A stretch of DNA of 60,113 nucleotides from Porphyromonadaceae bacterium UBA3318 (GTDB lineage: Bacteria; Bacteroidota; Bacteroidia; Bacteroidales; Muribaculaceae). Location of the stretch: contig DESI01000015.1 of NCBI GenBank assembly GCA_002361235.1, forward strand, positions 21,312 through 81,424, given 5' to 3'. Positions 1 to 7,766 of this stretch are shown here, piece after piece. Both the position numbers and the translations under genes were made by a program. Below the pieces are notes generated by a model, which saw only the letters and a program-made list of their open reading frames with translations, was not told where the DNA came from and ran no database searches. Each line of letters opens with the position of its first letter. Within the stretch, counting starts at the first letter, position 1.

Positions 1-45
1 TCTGATTCCTCTGATAACTCTGATAACTCTGATAACTCTGATACC
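1..45. repeat. 9-bp tandem array, TCTGATAAC type (cut by window edge)
   Basis: Five consecutive 9-bp units fill the first 45 bases: TCTGATTCC, three exact copies of TCTGATAAC, then TCTGATACC. The array lies just beyond the rpsA terminator and probably continues outside the window. It belongs to the family of 9-bp-period arrays seen elsewhere here (for example 13061-13096 and 58948-58983). Confidence 0.9.
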
Positions 46-60
46 ACCCCCGAAACAATC

Positions 61-93
61 AGAGGGCATGGCGGAAATTCCGTCATGCCCTCT
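61..93 (-). terminator. Hairpin downstream of rpsA
   Basis: A near-perfect inverted repeat, AGAGGGCATG against CATGCCCTCT with an inner CGGAA/TTCCG continuation and one G-U pair, lies 26 bp past the rpsA stop. The stem is long and GC-rich. The T run expected after it on the minus strand is poor, so termination efficiency is uncertain; the element is symmetric and could act on both strands. Confidence 0.65.
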
Positions 94-118
94 TGTTATG
101 GTTACAGTCGGCGGGGGA

Positions 119-1903
119 TTACTTGCCCTCTTCCTTCTGCATCTGCTCCTTCAGAGCCTGGAGTGCGCCGAGGTCGCCGAGAGTGGTCTTCTCCAGCGGC
201 TGCGATGCGATGGCCTCGCTCTTTGCGGGCTTGTCGCTGCGACGCGGTGCCTTCTCGCGCTTCTCGCTGCGGTTTGCATCCTCAGCGATGCGGCTGTGGC
301 TCAGAATTATGCGCTTGCTGTCCTTGTTGAACTCAATCACCTTGAACTGCAGCTTCTCGCCCAGCTTGGCCTGTGTGCCGTCTTCCTTTACAAGGTGCTT
401 GGGTGTTGCGAAGCCCTCGATGCCGTGGTCAAGGCTGATTACAGCGCCCTTGTCCAGAACCTCGGTGATCTCACCATCATGGATGGTGCCTACGCCGTAT
501 GTGCCTTCGTAAGCCTCCCAGGGATTCTCCTCAAGCTGCTTGTGACCCAGGCTGAGACGACGGTTGTCCTTGTCTATCTCCAGCACCTGTACCTCGATCT
601 CGTTGCCCACCTGCGTGAACTCGCTGGGGTGCTTGATCTTGCGGGTCCAGCTCAGGTCGCTGATGTGGATCAGGCCGTCTACGCCCTCCTCGATCTCGAC
701 GAATACGCCGAAGTGAGTGAAGTTGCGCACCTTGGCTGTGTGGCGCGAACCGATGGCATATTTCTGCTCGATATCCTCCCAGGGATCCTTCTTCAGCTGC
801 TTCAGGCCGAGGCTCATCTTACGCTCGTCGCGATCCAGAGTCAGGATCACAGCCTCTACCTCGTCGCCTACCTTCAGGAAGTCCTGAGCGCTGCGCAGGT
901 GCTGGCTCCAGCTCATCTCGCTGACGTGGATCAGACCCTCTACGCCGGGCTGTACCTCTACGAATGCACCGTAGTCGGCCATTACCACTACGCGGCCCTT
1001 GACATGGTCGCCCACCTTGAGGCTGGCATCCAGATTGTCCCAGGGATGGGGCATCAGCTGCTTGATACCGAGCGCGATGCGCTTCTTCTCGTTGTCGAAG
1101 TCCAGGATAACGACCTCGATGTCCTGGTCAAGCTCCACAACCTCGCGGGGATCCTGCACGCGGCCCCAGCTCAGGTCGGTGATGTGCACCAGTCCGTCTA
1201 CGCCGCCAAGGTCGACGAACACACCGTAGTTGGTGATGTTCTTCACCTTGCCCTCGAGCACCTGACCCTTCTCCAGCTTGGAGATGATCTCGCGCTTCTG
1301 AGCCTCCAGCTCGGCCTCGATCAGTGCCTTGTGGCTTACCACCACGTTCTTGTATTCCTGGTTGATCTTGACAACCTTGAATTCCATTGTCTTATCCAGA
1401 TATACGTCATAGTCGCGGATAGGACGTACGTCAATCTGCGAACCGGGCAGGAAGGCCTCGATTCCGAAGATGTCCACGATCATACCGCCCTTGGTGCGGC
1501 TCTTTACGTAACCCTTGATGATCTCGTCGTTCTGAAGGGCCTGGTTCACGCGGTCCCAGCTGCGGGTCTGGCATGCCTTCTTGTGGCTCAGACGGAGCTG
1601 GCCGTTCTTGTCCTCCAGTGTCTCGATATATACCTCTACCTCGTCGCCCTCTTTCAGGTCGGGATTGTAGCGGAATTCGCTGATGGGAATGATGGCGTCG
1701 GATTTCATGCCGATATCAACTCGCACTTCGCGCTTGCTGATCGATTTCACGGTACCGGTCACTACTTCATTCTCTTTGGCCGACTGCATCGACTTGTCGT
1801 AGGTGTCGATCAACTCCTCGCGACTCTTGCCGCCTGCCGTGTTGCCGTTTTCATAGGCATCCCAATCGAAATCTGCGATCGGGCTTACAACTTTTTCAGT
1901 CAT
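119..1903 (-). CDS. rpsA: 30S ribosomal protein S1
   Basis: S1 binds mRNA through OB-fold S1 repeats and brings it to the 30S subunit. The 594-residue product shows six S1 repeats (about residues 45-110, 125-195, 210-280, 295-365, 380-455 and 467-540), with the usual GVFVDLGGVDGLVH and GLIHISDLSW signatures in the middle repeats. A charged Lys/Glu/Arg-rich tail follows from about 545. The length fits the Bacteroidetes S1 family. The ATG at 1903 follows an A/T-rich leader with no Shine-Dalgarno sequence, as is normal in this phylum, where S1 is thought to carry much of the start-site recognition. Transcription starts from its own promoter (2002-2033). Certain by similarity of repeat architecture. 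Confidence 0.97.
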   Translation of the reverse strand: MTEKVVSPIADFDWDAYENGNTAGGKSREELIDTYDKSMQSAKENEVVTGTVKSISKREVRVDIGMKSDAIIPISEFRYNPDLKEGDEVEVYIETLEDKNGQLRLSHKKACQTRSWDRVNQALQNDEIIKGYVKSRTKGGMIVDIFGIEAFLPGSQIDVRPIRDYDVYLDKTMEFKVVKINQEYKNVVVSHKALIEAELEAQKREIISKLEKGQVLEGKVKNITNYGVFVDLGGVDGLVHITDLSWGRVQDPREVVELDQDIEVVILDFDNEKKRIALGIKQLMPHPWDNLDASLKVGDHVKGRVVVMADYGAFVEVQPGVEGLIHVSEMSWSQHLRSAQDFLKVGDEVEAVILTLDRDERKMSLGLKQLKKDPWEDIEQKYAIGSRHTAKVRNFTHFGVFVEIEEGVDGLIHISDLSWTRKIKHPSEFTQVGNEIEVQVLEIDKDNRRLSLGHKQLEENPWEAYEGTYGVGTIHDGEITEVLDKGAVISLDHGIEGFATPKHLVKEDGTQAKLGEKLQFKVIEFNKDSKRIILSHSRIAEDANRSEKREKAPRRSDKPAKSEAIASQPLEKTTLGDLGALQALKEQMQKEEGK

Positions 1904-1996
1904 TAATTTGGTTAATAAATAAACTTTACTTTTCTACTCTCTCGGAAACCGTTTTACCGGTTTTCAGCCACCCCGCGCGGGCGGGTATGGTTTTCC
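1904..1996 (-). promoter_or_regulatory. rpsA leader with hairpins (possible autoregulatory leader)
   Basis: The roughly 93-nt untranslated leader of rpsA holds an AAACCG/CGGTTT hairpin (arms at 1946-1951 and 1958-1963) and a GC-rich CCCGC/GCGGG hairpin closer to the promoter, then an A/T-rich stretch into the start codon. S1 is autoregulated in some bacteria through leader structure; that this leader does so is inference only. Confidence 0.4.
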
Positions 1997-2001
1997 GCGC
2001 G

Positions 2002-2033
2002 CAAAGGTAGCATTTTATTCTGAATTACACAAA
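2002..2033 (-). promoter_or_regulatory. rpsA promoter
   Basis: Read on the minus strand: TTTG (2030-2033), 20-bp spacer, TACCTTTG (2002-2009). This matches the Bacteroidetes primary-sigma consensus TTTG-N19/20-TAnnTTTG exactly. Confidence 0.85.
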
Positions 2034-2108
2034 TTTAGAGCGCATCCGACTGCATTTTTGTCAGACGCCGCTCTACTTTATGTCTTTTTCCATATTAATA
2101 TATAAGGA

Positions 2109-2513
2109 TCACTGTCCCATCTGGCGCAGGCCGTTTTCCATCACCCGGGCGCGCACTTCCCTCATATCCTTATATAGCTTGCGGTTCGTGTCGTCCAGGT
2201 CGGCCGGCTCCACGTCCAGCAGCTTGCGCATCTCCTCCAGATGCGGATACCGCTCGTCGTATTCCTGCGACAGCTTCATCATCTCCTTGGCGCCTTCGTT
2301 CTGATGCGACCGGAGCTTATCGAAATCCTTATATGCCGACTTGAGATATTTTATCGCTATGCCGTATTCTTCCTGGCTCACGGGAGTGCCGTCGGTCACC
2401 TTCTCGGCTATCACCTCGATGGCATCGCTGTTGTCAGGCCGCGAATTGACGCAACCGGTCAGCATCGCTGCCGCAGTCAGCACTACACCTGCAATAAGAC
2501 CAATCTTCTTCAT
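2109..2513 (-). CDS. Small hypothetical lipoprotein (134 aa)
   Basis: Function not recognised. The N-terminus is a lipoprotein signal: Lys-Lys, a hydrophobic core, and a lipobox ending in LTGC at about residue 21, so the mature protein should be lipid-anchored in the cell envelope. The rest is soluble, charged and predicted helical, with Asp/Glu/Arg/Lys-rich segments and a QEYDERYPHLEEM stretch. Neighbours are rpsA downstream and a cation antiporter upstream on the same strand, but the gene has its own promoter (2559-2589). No metal or catalytic motif is visible. Confidence 0.8.
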   Translation of the reverse strand: MKKIGLIAGVVLTAAAMLTGCVNSRPDNSDAIEVIAEKVTDGTPVSQEEYGIAIKYLKSAYKDFDKLRSHQNEGAKEMMKLSQEYDERYPHLEEMRKLLDVEPADLDDTNRKLYKDMREVRARVMENGLRQMGQ

Positions 2514-2558
2514 CTCGTTCTCCTGTTATTGTATGCCGCAATTGCTGTTACGGTATTG

Positions 2559-2589
2559 CAAATGTAATAAAAAAGGAGTGTCGCTCCAA
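2559..2589 (-). promoter_or_regulatory. Promoter of the 134-aa lipoprotein gene
   Basis: On the minus strand TTG (2587-2589), 20-bp spacer, TACATTTG (2559-2566). The -7 box is a full consensus match. The element overlaps the terminator of the upstream antiporter gene. Confidence 0.7.
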
Positions 2590-2605
2590 GCGCACCCCCT
2601 GTTTT
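2567..2605 (-). terminator. Terminator of the CPA2 antiporter gene
   Basis: On the minus strand an imperfect hairpin (GGGTGCGCT against AGCGACACTCC, with a bulge) is followed by CC and six T residues. It lies 12-50 bp past the antiporter stop and is embedded in the promoter of the next gene. Confidence 0.6.
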
Positions 2606-2616
2606 TTAAATTAATT

Positions 2617-4602
2617 TTAGAATTGTTTGGGATATACGATCAGCAGGTTGTTGTTGCGGAAATGCCGGCTGAGGTAATTCGTGATCTGATCCAGGTCCTG
2701 TGTATGCGATATGGAGCCCTTGCGTGCCGTTATCAGCACTATCAGGTCCGCCTCCTCGGTGTCGCCGCTGGTCAGTATGAAGTCGTCCCAGGCGTTCAGC
2801 GTGCCGTAACGGGCATCCACCTCTATGCCGTCGTCGGCTATCGCGGTGCGTATCAGCCGGCCGCAATCCTCGCGCGACAGGAACGTGATGCGCGCCTCGA
2901 TGTTGGATGCCAGCATGGCCAGTCGCGTCACCCACAGGTGGAATCCGGTCTCATACTCGGCGCCCGGCGGCACTATGACCCGGATGCGCGATATGGTGCC
3001 CACGGGTATGAAGCAGCGACTCAGCATCACCATGCGGTGACAGTCGGTCACAAGTTTCTCAATAAACGAGCCGTAGAACGTATCCACCACCGAGCTCTTG
3101 CGGTGCATGCCTATCATGATCTCGGTGGCCTTCTGCTCGTGCGCCAGGTTGCATATACCCGACACGGCGTTGAGGTCGAAGCGTTCCACCACATTGCACG
3201 GCACGTCCATCTCCTCGGCAATGGAGTCGGCGGCTTCGAGCGAGTCGCGCCCCATCACAGTGGCGGCGCTGTCGTCGTTGTGCCGCACGAACAGTGCCGT
3301 GACCGGGTTGGTGTTCTGCCGCTTGCGCATGAACAGCGCCATACGCATCAGGCCCTCGGCCGTGATGGGGTTGGCCACGGCCACTACCTGACGCGCCATC
3401 TCCACCGAACCGAGCTCCTCGCGGTCCAGGCCGCGCGCCGTCTCCTGTTTGCGCAGCTGCAGTGCGGAGCGGTCGGTGCGCACCGAGGCGATGATGCAGC
3501 ATATCAGTATCATCACCACCGACGCGTTCATCATGTCCTCGTTAAGGAGGTGCGCCTCATAACCGATCATCACGGCGGCGATGGTGGCCGCAGCCTTGCC
3601 TCCGGTCAGTCCGAATATCAGCTCACGGTCCACACGGCTCAGCTTGAGTATCTTCTGCGCGCCATACGAGGCTATCCATTTCGTGCCGAGAGCCAGTCCC
3701 GACATGATGGACGCGGCCCACAGCACGCTCCACCCTTCCACCACCACGTGGACGTTGATAAGCATACCCACGCCTATCAGGAAGTATGGAATGAAGATGG
3801 CGTCACCTACGAACCGTATGTTCTTCATCAGCGGCGAACGGCCCGGTATCAGTTTGTTCAGCACCAGTCCGGCATAGAACGCGCCCAATATCCCCTCCAG
3901 TCCGACGATCTTGGCCAGCAACGCGGCTATCACCACCATGGCGAGGATATATATATACTGAGCCACGGGGTCGGTGGTGCTCTTGAAGAAATATCGCGTC
4001 ACGGGCGGGAACACGTATCCCACCGTCAGCATGAAGGCGGCTGTCAGCGCGAGCATGGTCAGCAGCTGCTGCACGGAGTAATGCCCCGACGCACTGATCT
4101 GCGACACGCCGGCCAATACCAGCAGGGCCACCATCACGGCCACGATGGTGCCGCACACGGCTATCACCACGGGGCGCGTGTTCTGCAGTCCGAACTTCGA
4201 CACCGTCGGATAGGTAATCAGCGTGTGGCTCGTGAACATTGAGGCCACCAATGCCGACGTGAGCCAGCTCTGCCCTAATAGATAATGAGTGCCGAGCACA
4301 CCTGCCGCCATCGGCAGCAGTGCGGTCAGCACTCCGAACAGTATTCCCTTTTTAAGCTGGGCCTTCAGGTGGAACATGTCTATCTCCACCGCGGCCTGGA
4401 ACATGATATACAGGATTCCCACATCGCCGAAAATGCGGAACGACGCGTCCCGCTCCAGCAGGTTGAATCCGAACGGTCCTATCGCGATTCCGGCCACTAT
4501 CAGGCCCACTGTGGACGGGATGTTCAGTTTCTTGAACAGCACGGAGCCCACCAGTATCACCAGCAGTACTATAAGGAATATGGCGATAGTGTTGTGTATC
4601 AT
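2617..4602 (-). CDS. Cation:proton antiporter (CPA2 type) with C-terminal USP-like region
   Basis: Predicted inner-membrane Na+ or K+/H+ exchanger. Residues 1 to about 390 form about 12 membrane segments in the CPA2 (Na_H_Exchanger) pattern, starting FLIVLLVILVGSVLF and including conserved glycine-rich helices such as GLEGILGAFYAGLVLNK. About 270 residues of soluble sequence follow; their alternating strand/helix pattern and segments like VTALFVRHNDDSAATVMG resemble universal-stress-protein domains, as in many Bacteroidetes CPA2 proteins. This antiporter lacks the RCK/TrkA-C module of the second antiporter at 7767-10109, so the two are probably controlled differently. The ATG at 4602 lies 12 bp after the tatD stop, so it is probably the last gene of the 6983-2617 operon. 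The transported ion cannot be read from sequence. Confidence 0.88.
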   Translation of the reverse strand: MIHNTIAIFLIVLLVILVGSVLFKKLNIPSTVGLIVAGIAIGPFGFNLLERDASFRIFGDVGILYIMFQAAVEIDMFHLKAQLKKGILFGVLTALLPMAAGVLGTHYLLGQSWLTSALVASMFTSHTLITYPTVSKFGLQNTRPVVIAVCGTIVAVMVALLVLAGVSQISASGHYSVQQLLTMLALTAAFMLTVGYVFPPVTRYFFKSTTDPVAQYIYILAMVVIAALLAKIVGLEGILGAFYAGLVLNKLIPGRSPLMKNIRFVGDAIFIPYFLIGVGMLINVHVVVEGWSVLWAASIMSGLALGTKWIASYGAQKILKLSRVDRELIFGLTGGKAAATIAAVMIGYEAHLLNEDMMNASVVMILICCIIASVRTDRSALQLRKQETARGLDREELGSVEMARQVVAVANPITAEGLMRMALFMRKRQNTNPVTALFVRHNDDSAATVMGRDSLEAADSIAEEMDVPCNVVERFDLNAVSGICNLAHEQKATEIMIGMHRKSSVVDTFYGSFIEKLVTDCHRMVMLSRCFIPVGTISRIRVIVPPGAEYETGFHLWVTRLAMLASNIEARITFLSREDCGRLIRTAIADDGIEVDARYGTLNAWDDFILTSGDTEEADLIVLITARKGSISHTQDLDQITNYLSRHFRNNNLLIVYPKQF

Positions 4603-4614
4603 GTCATGGTATCG

Positions 4615-5397
4615 TTAATTAAAGATCGAGGCGGCGTTGCGGTCGGTCACTTCCTCCAGTCTGTCGGGCGGGATGTCCAGCACCTTGGCGCAGGCGTCGA
4701 GTATCAGCGGTATGTATGCCGACTCGTTCCGTTCGCCACGGTGCGGCACCGGAGCGAGGTACGGCGCGTCGGTTTCCAGCACCAGCCGGTCCGTGCCTAT
4801 CAGCGGCAACGCCTCGCGCAGTTTCGGGGCATTCTTGAAGGTCACCACGCCGTTCACTCCGAAGTACGGGTCGCACACCTTGCGTATCTCGGTCACATCT
4901 TCGGGCGTGCCGGTGAACGAATGGAATATCATCACCGGGAGCTTGCCCGATGCCTGACGCACCCTCCCGATGGATTCCAGCGTCTCGTCGCGGGCATCGC
5001 GGCTGTGGATTATGACGGGGAGCCCGAACTTCACGCCCCAGCCAAGCTGCCGTTCGAAGGTGCGCTGCTGCTCGGCGAGCGCCGGACTGTCGGGCCAGTG
5101 GAGGTCAAGTCCCACCTCGCCCACCGCGGCATAATCGTCGCGATGCGCGCGGAGTTCTTCTTCCATCATGTCGAGCATGGCGTCAGGGTCCGCACCTAAT
5201 TCTGTAGGATGCACCCCGATCGCCATCTTGATGTTCTCGGGGAACGCTTCGTGCAGGCGGCGTATCGGCTCCATACTCGCGGCGTCCACGTTGGCCAGTA
5301 CCATCGTATGAACGCCCGCGGCTATGGCACGTCGCACCACAGCTTCCTCCTCTCCCTTGAAAGGCTCGTCGTATAGATGAGTGTGGGTGTCGGTCAC
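4615..5397 (-). CDS. TatD family metal-dependent hydrolase
   Basis: TatD-family proteins are TIM-barrel, metal-dependent DNases linked to DNA repair and quality control. The 260-residue product has the family metal ligands: DTHTHLYD at the start, the GEVGLDLHWP segment with its Glu near residue 94, HSRDA and HSFTG in mid-sequence, and ETDAPYLAP near residue 210. The start is GTG and overlaps the TGA stop of the upstream polyprenyl synthase gene by 4 nt (GTGA), which implies translational coupling. TatD paralogues (YcfH, YjjV) cannot be told apart here, so no symbol is given. Confidence 0.92.
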   Translation of the reverse strand: MTDTHTHLYDEPFKGEEEAVVRRAIAAGVHTMVLANVDAASMEPIRRLHEAFPENIKMAIGVHPTELGADPDAMLDMMEEELRAHRDDYAAVGEVGLDLHWPDSPALAEQQRTFERQLGWGVKFGLPVIIHSRDARDETLESIGRVRQASGKLPVMIFHSFTGTPEDVTEIRKVCDPYFGVNGVVTFKNAPKLREALPLIGTDRLVLETDAPYLAPVPHRGERNESAYIPLILDACAKVLDIPPDRLEEVTDRNAASIFN

Positions 5398-6365
5398 TTC
5401 TTGCGTCCTGTCAGTTTGTCGATCAGTGCCTTGAACGGCTCCTTGGCGGCATCGCTCAGGCTGGTTTTCTTCAGCGCGCTCAGCGCCTCGGAGCTGTAAT
5501 GGTTCACCTGCTTGCGCACGGTCTCGCTCAGGTTCAGTTTCTCGTAGATGCGGGTCACGGTCTTGACCTTGGTGTCGCCGGCGGGCATCTCCATGGCAAC
5601 CTTGAGCGCGGAGGCCTCGGGTGTGCCGCTCTCCAGGGCCGTGAGCAGCAGGAACGATTTCTTGCCGTTGTTGATGTCGCCCCCTATCGGTTTGCCGAAG
5701 GTATTGGAATCACCGTACACGTCCAGCCAGTCGTCCTGGATCTGGAACGCCAGGCCCAACAGATAGCCGAACTTCTCCATCTGCGCGGCATCCTTTTCAG
5801 ATGCGCCGCCCAGCATGGCGCCTATCTTCGATGCCGCGCCGAGCAGAGCGCCCGTCTTGGCGCCGATCATCTCTATATATTTATCGGTGGTCACGTCCTG
5901 GCGAGTCTCGAAATCCATGTCGAGGCGCTGGCCTTCGTACACCTTTATGGCCATGTCGTTGAACACGTCCAGCACCGGGCGCAACAGGGCGTCGGGCACC
6001 TGCATCATATTATGGGTGGCCAGTGTCAGCATGGTGTCGCCGCTGAGTATGGCGGTGTTCACGTCCCACTTGGCCTGGACCGACGGACGGTTGCGGCGCA
6101 TCGCGCTGTTGTCCATCACGTCGTCGTGAAGCAACGTGAAGTTGTGGAACATCTCGAGTCCTAAGGCTGCCGGCATGGCCTTCTCTACGGCGCTTTCGGC
6201 GCCGAAAGCCTCGGCCGTCATCAGCAGCAGACCCGGACGCAGGCGCTTGCCGCCCGAACTCAGCCCGTAGGTCACCGGCTCATACAGTCCCGCCAGGTCT
6301 CCGCCCGGCAACTTCACTTCTTTCAACGCGCCCTCCACAAGGGCGCTCGCATCTGACAATTTCAT
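5394..6365 (-). CDS. Polyprenyl diphosphate synthase
   Basis: Trans-prenyltransferase that condenses isopentenyl diphosphate with an allylic diphosphate to make a long prenyl chain, probably for the menaquinone side chain (inference). The 323-residue product shows both Asp-rich motifs: DDVMD near residue 84 after LLH, and DDWLD near residue 213 after FQIQ. GGKRLRP and FGKPIGGDINNGKKS are also typical. Chain length cannot be assigned from these motifs alone. It follows the 193-aa lipoprotein gene by 36 bp and overlaps the tatD start, so it sits inside an operon driven from 7018-7047. Confidence 0.92.
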   Translation of the reverse strand: MKLSDASALVEGALKEVKLPGGDLAGLYEPVTYGLSSGGKRLRPGLLLMTAEAFGAESAVEKAMPAALGLEMFHNFTLLHDDVMDNSAMRRNRPSVQAKWDVNTAILSGDTMLTLATHNMMQVPDALLRPVLDVFNDMAIKVYEGQRLDMDFETRQDVTTDKYIEMIGAKTGALLGAASKIGAMLGGASEKDAAQMEKFGYLLGLAFQIQDDWLDVYGDSNTFGKPIGGDINNGKKSFLLLTALESGTPEASALKVAMEMPAGDTKVKTVTRIYEKLNLSETVRKQVNHYSSEALSALKKTSLSDAAKEPFKALIDKLTGRKK

Positions 6366-6401
6366 TTTTAATGTTTCGTAAACTTATAAGGCCGTCGAGG
6401 C

Positions 6402-6983
6402 TTATAGCTTGGTGAATGTATCGTAAACTTCGCGGCTCACATCGCGGCCGCTGTCCACTTTCAGCACAGTCCGGAATCCTATCATGAAGCGGCGGTAGGT
6501 GTCCGTATCGTTGGCGCATGCCTTGCGGAACGCCTCCAGCTCCTTCCTGATGGCATTGACGTCAAGATGATTGTCGCGGATGGTGGAGAGATACTCCAGC
6601 CCTAACCTGTAACCGAGTCCCTGCGGGTCCTCGATGCCGGCCTGGGCGTATATCTTCATCTTGTCCGCCAATTGCAGTGTATTCACTATGGCGTCGTACC
6701 GTGCGCCGAACTGGTCCAGCGCCTCCCCCTTCAGGTGGTCGTAGGCATACGAGGTGGCTATGGCCAGCGTGTCGATTCTGGCGCCATCCACCTTGCCCAA
6801 CGATCCATATATAATGAATCCGGCCAATGAGTCGGGACTTACCTTCTGCATCATGTATTCCACGCGCCCGGCATCGCCTATCGTGCCGAAGTTTTCAGGG
6901 AACGACCCCTCACCCTTTTTCTTGCCGCCGCATCCGGCCAGCATAATCAGGGCCAGTCCTGCCGCTATCAGTGACTTTTTCAT
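6402..6983 (-). CDS. Hypothetical lipoprotein (193 aa)
   Basis: No function recognised. Lipoprotein signal with MLAGCGGKKKGEG, so lipidation at about Cys19 followed by a Gly/Lys-rich linker. The remaining 165 residues are mixed helical with an abundance of Tyr and Asp. The gene leads the operon that continues with polyprenyl synthase, tatD and the CPA2 antiporter, and has its own consensus promoter. Placement next to an isoprenoid gene does not by itself suggest a role. Confidence 0.82.
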   Translation of the reverse strand: MKKSLIAAGLALIMLAGCGGKKKGEGSFPENFGTIGDAGRVEYMMQKVSPDSLAGFIIYGSLGKVDGARIDTLAIATSYAYDHLKGEALDQFGARYDAIVNTLQLADKMKIYAQAGIEDPQGLGYRLGLEYLSTIRDNHLDVNAIRKELEAFRKACANDTDTYRRFMIGFRTVLKVDSGRDVSREVYDTFTKL

Positions 6984-7017
6984 CTTGAACTTATTACTCT
7001 TCCTTATATTATAGGTG

Positions 7018-7047
7018 CAAAATTACGAAATTATCGGCATTTTGCAA
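7018..7047 (-). promoter_or_regulatory. Promoter of lipoprotein-polyprenyl synthase-tatD-antiporter operon
   Basis: Minus strand: TTG (7045-7047), 19-bp spacer, TAATTTTG (7018-7025). The -7 element is an exact consensus match. Spacing to the ATG at 6983 gives a leader of about 30 nt. Confidence 0.8.
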
Positions 7048-7058
7048 TGAATCGGCCC

Positions 7059-7685
7059 TTAAAATGGCACTCCGGTACCGATGTAGCCGATCTTGACCTG
7101 ATCGCCTATCATGGATGCCGACGGCGGATTCCTGCGCTCGCTCATGGCATTGCTCAGTGCCTGGCTCATACCCTCCTCGGCAGGCCAGAACCACAGGTCC
7201 TTGTATCGCCAGTACCATACGCCGGTGTCGTCCATCGACACGAATTCGGTGGTCACGCCGCTCTGCTTCAGCAGTTTGGTGAATGGGTCGCCGATTCTGA
7301 GCGTGTCGTTAGGCACGGCCACACCCACCCCGGAGGTGTACAGCGAAATCATGTCCACCTTGCCGTCGTCATAGTCGGTAACGGTAAACATATCCTTGTC
7401 GCCGAGCCTGAAGTTCAGGGCCTTGAATTCGCCGCTGTCATCCGCCACGATGTTGTCATACAGGTTGATCTGGCCCTGAGGCACGGAGTCGAGGGCCATC
7501 CCTATGCGCACGTCGCCTATTCCCTGCGCGGTCAGCGTGGGGGTCTGTATGCTGTCGATGGCGGCCTCGGCCTCCTGAATGAATGCCGAGTCGGTGTCGG
7601 CGGCGGGTTGTGCGGCCTTCTTGTTGCCTGAGCAACCTACTAACGTAAAGGCGACCGCCGCTATGATAAATGCTGATTTCTTCAT
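7059..7685 (-). CDS. Hypothetical lipoprotein (208 aa)
   Basis: No function recognised. Lipobox LVGCSGNKKAAQP places the lipidated Cys at about residue 18, followed by an Ala/Asp-rich linker. The mature part contains GIGDVRIGMALDSVP and a second related block, NDTLRIGDPFTKLL. Such repeated strand-turn segments are seen in periplasmic domains of other Bacteroidales lipoproteins, but I cannot name this one. It is separated from the upstream antiporter gene by a spacer made almost entirely of a 9-bp repeat array (7695-7766). Confidence 0.82.
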   Translation of the reverse strand: MKKSAFIIAAVAFTLVGCSGNKKAAQPAADTDSAFIQEAEAAIDSIQTPTLTAQGIGDVRIGMALDSVPQGQINLYDNIVADDSGEFKALNFRLGDKDMFTVTDYDDGKVDMISLYTSGVGVAVPNDTLRIGDPFTKLLKQSGVTTEFVSMDDTGVWYWRYKDLWFWPAEEGMSQALSNAMSERRNPPSASMIGDQVKIGYIGTGVPF

Positions 7686-7694
7686 AATAGTATT

Positions 7695-7766
7695 GGGATT
7701 TATGGTATTTATGGGATTATTGGGAGTGATGGGAGATTTGGGAAGATTGGGAGGAGTGGGAACAGG
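7695..7766. repeat. 9-bp tandem array, eight units, filling the intergenic spacer
   Basis: Units on the plus strand: GGGATTTAT, GGTATTTAT, GGGATTATT, GGGAGTGAT, GGGAGATTT, GGGAAGATT, GGGAGGAGT, GGGAACAGG. Seven of the eight begin GGGA or GGGAx. Read in the direction of the flanking minus-strand genes they are NNNNNTCCC or CCC-phased units, the same sense as the array at 13338-13409. The array ends exactly at the base before the stop codon of the 7767-10109 gene. Confidence 0.92.

Noticed and set aside
68..1906. 612-aa open frame opposite rpsA
   Set aside because: It mirrors the rpsA frame on the other strand and arises from its codon bias; no signature of a known family, and rpsA is unambiguous. 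The same holds for the long antisense frames opposite the CPA2 antiporter (2341-4242), fabD (37662-39437), the OPT gene (39538-40851), eno (43503-44870), tsf/rpsB (46764-48389), rhomboid (54750-56468) and argS (57186-58796).
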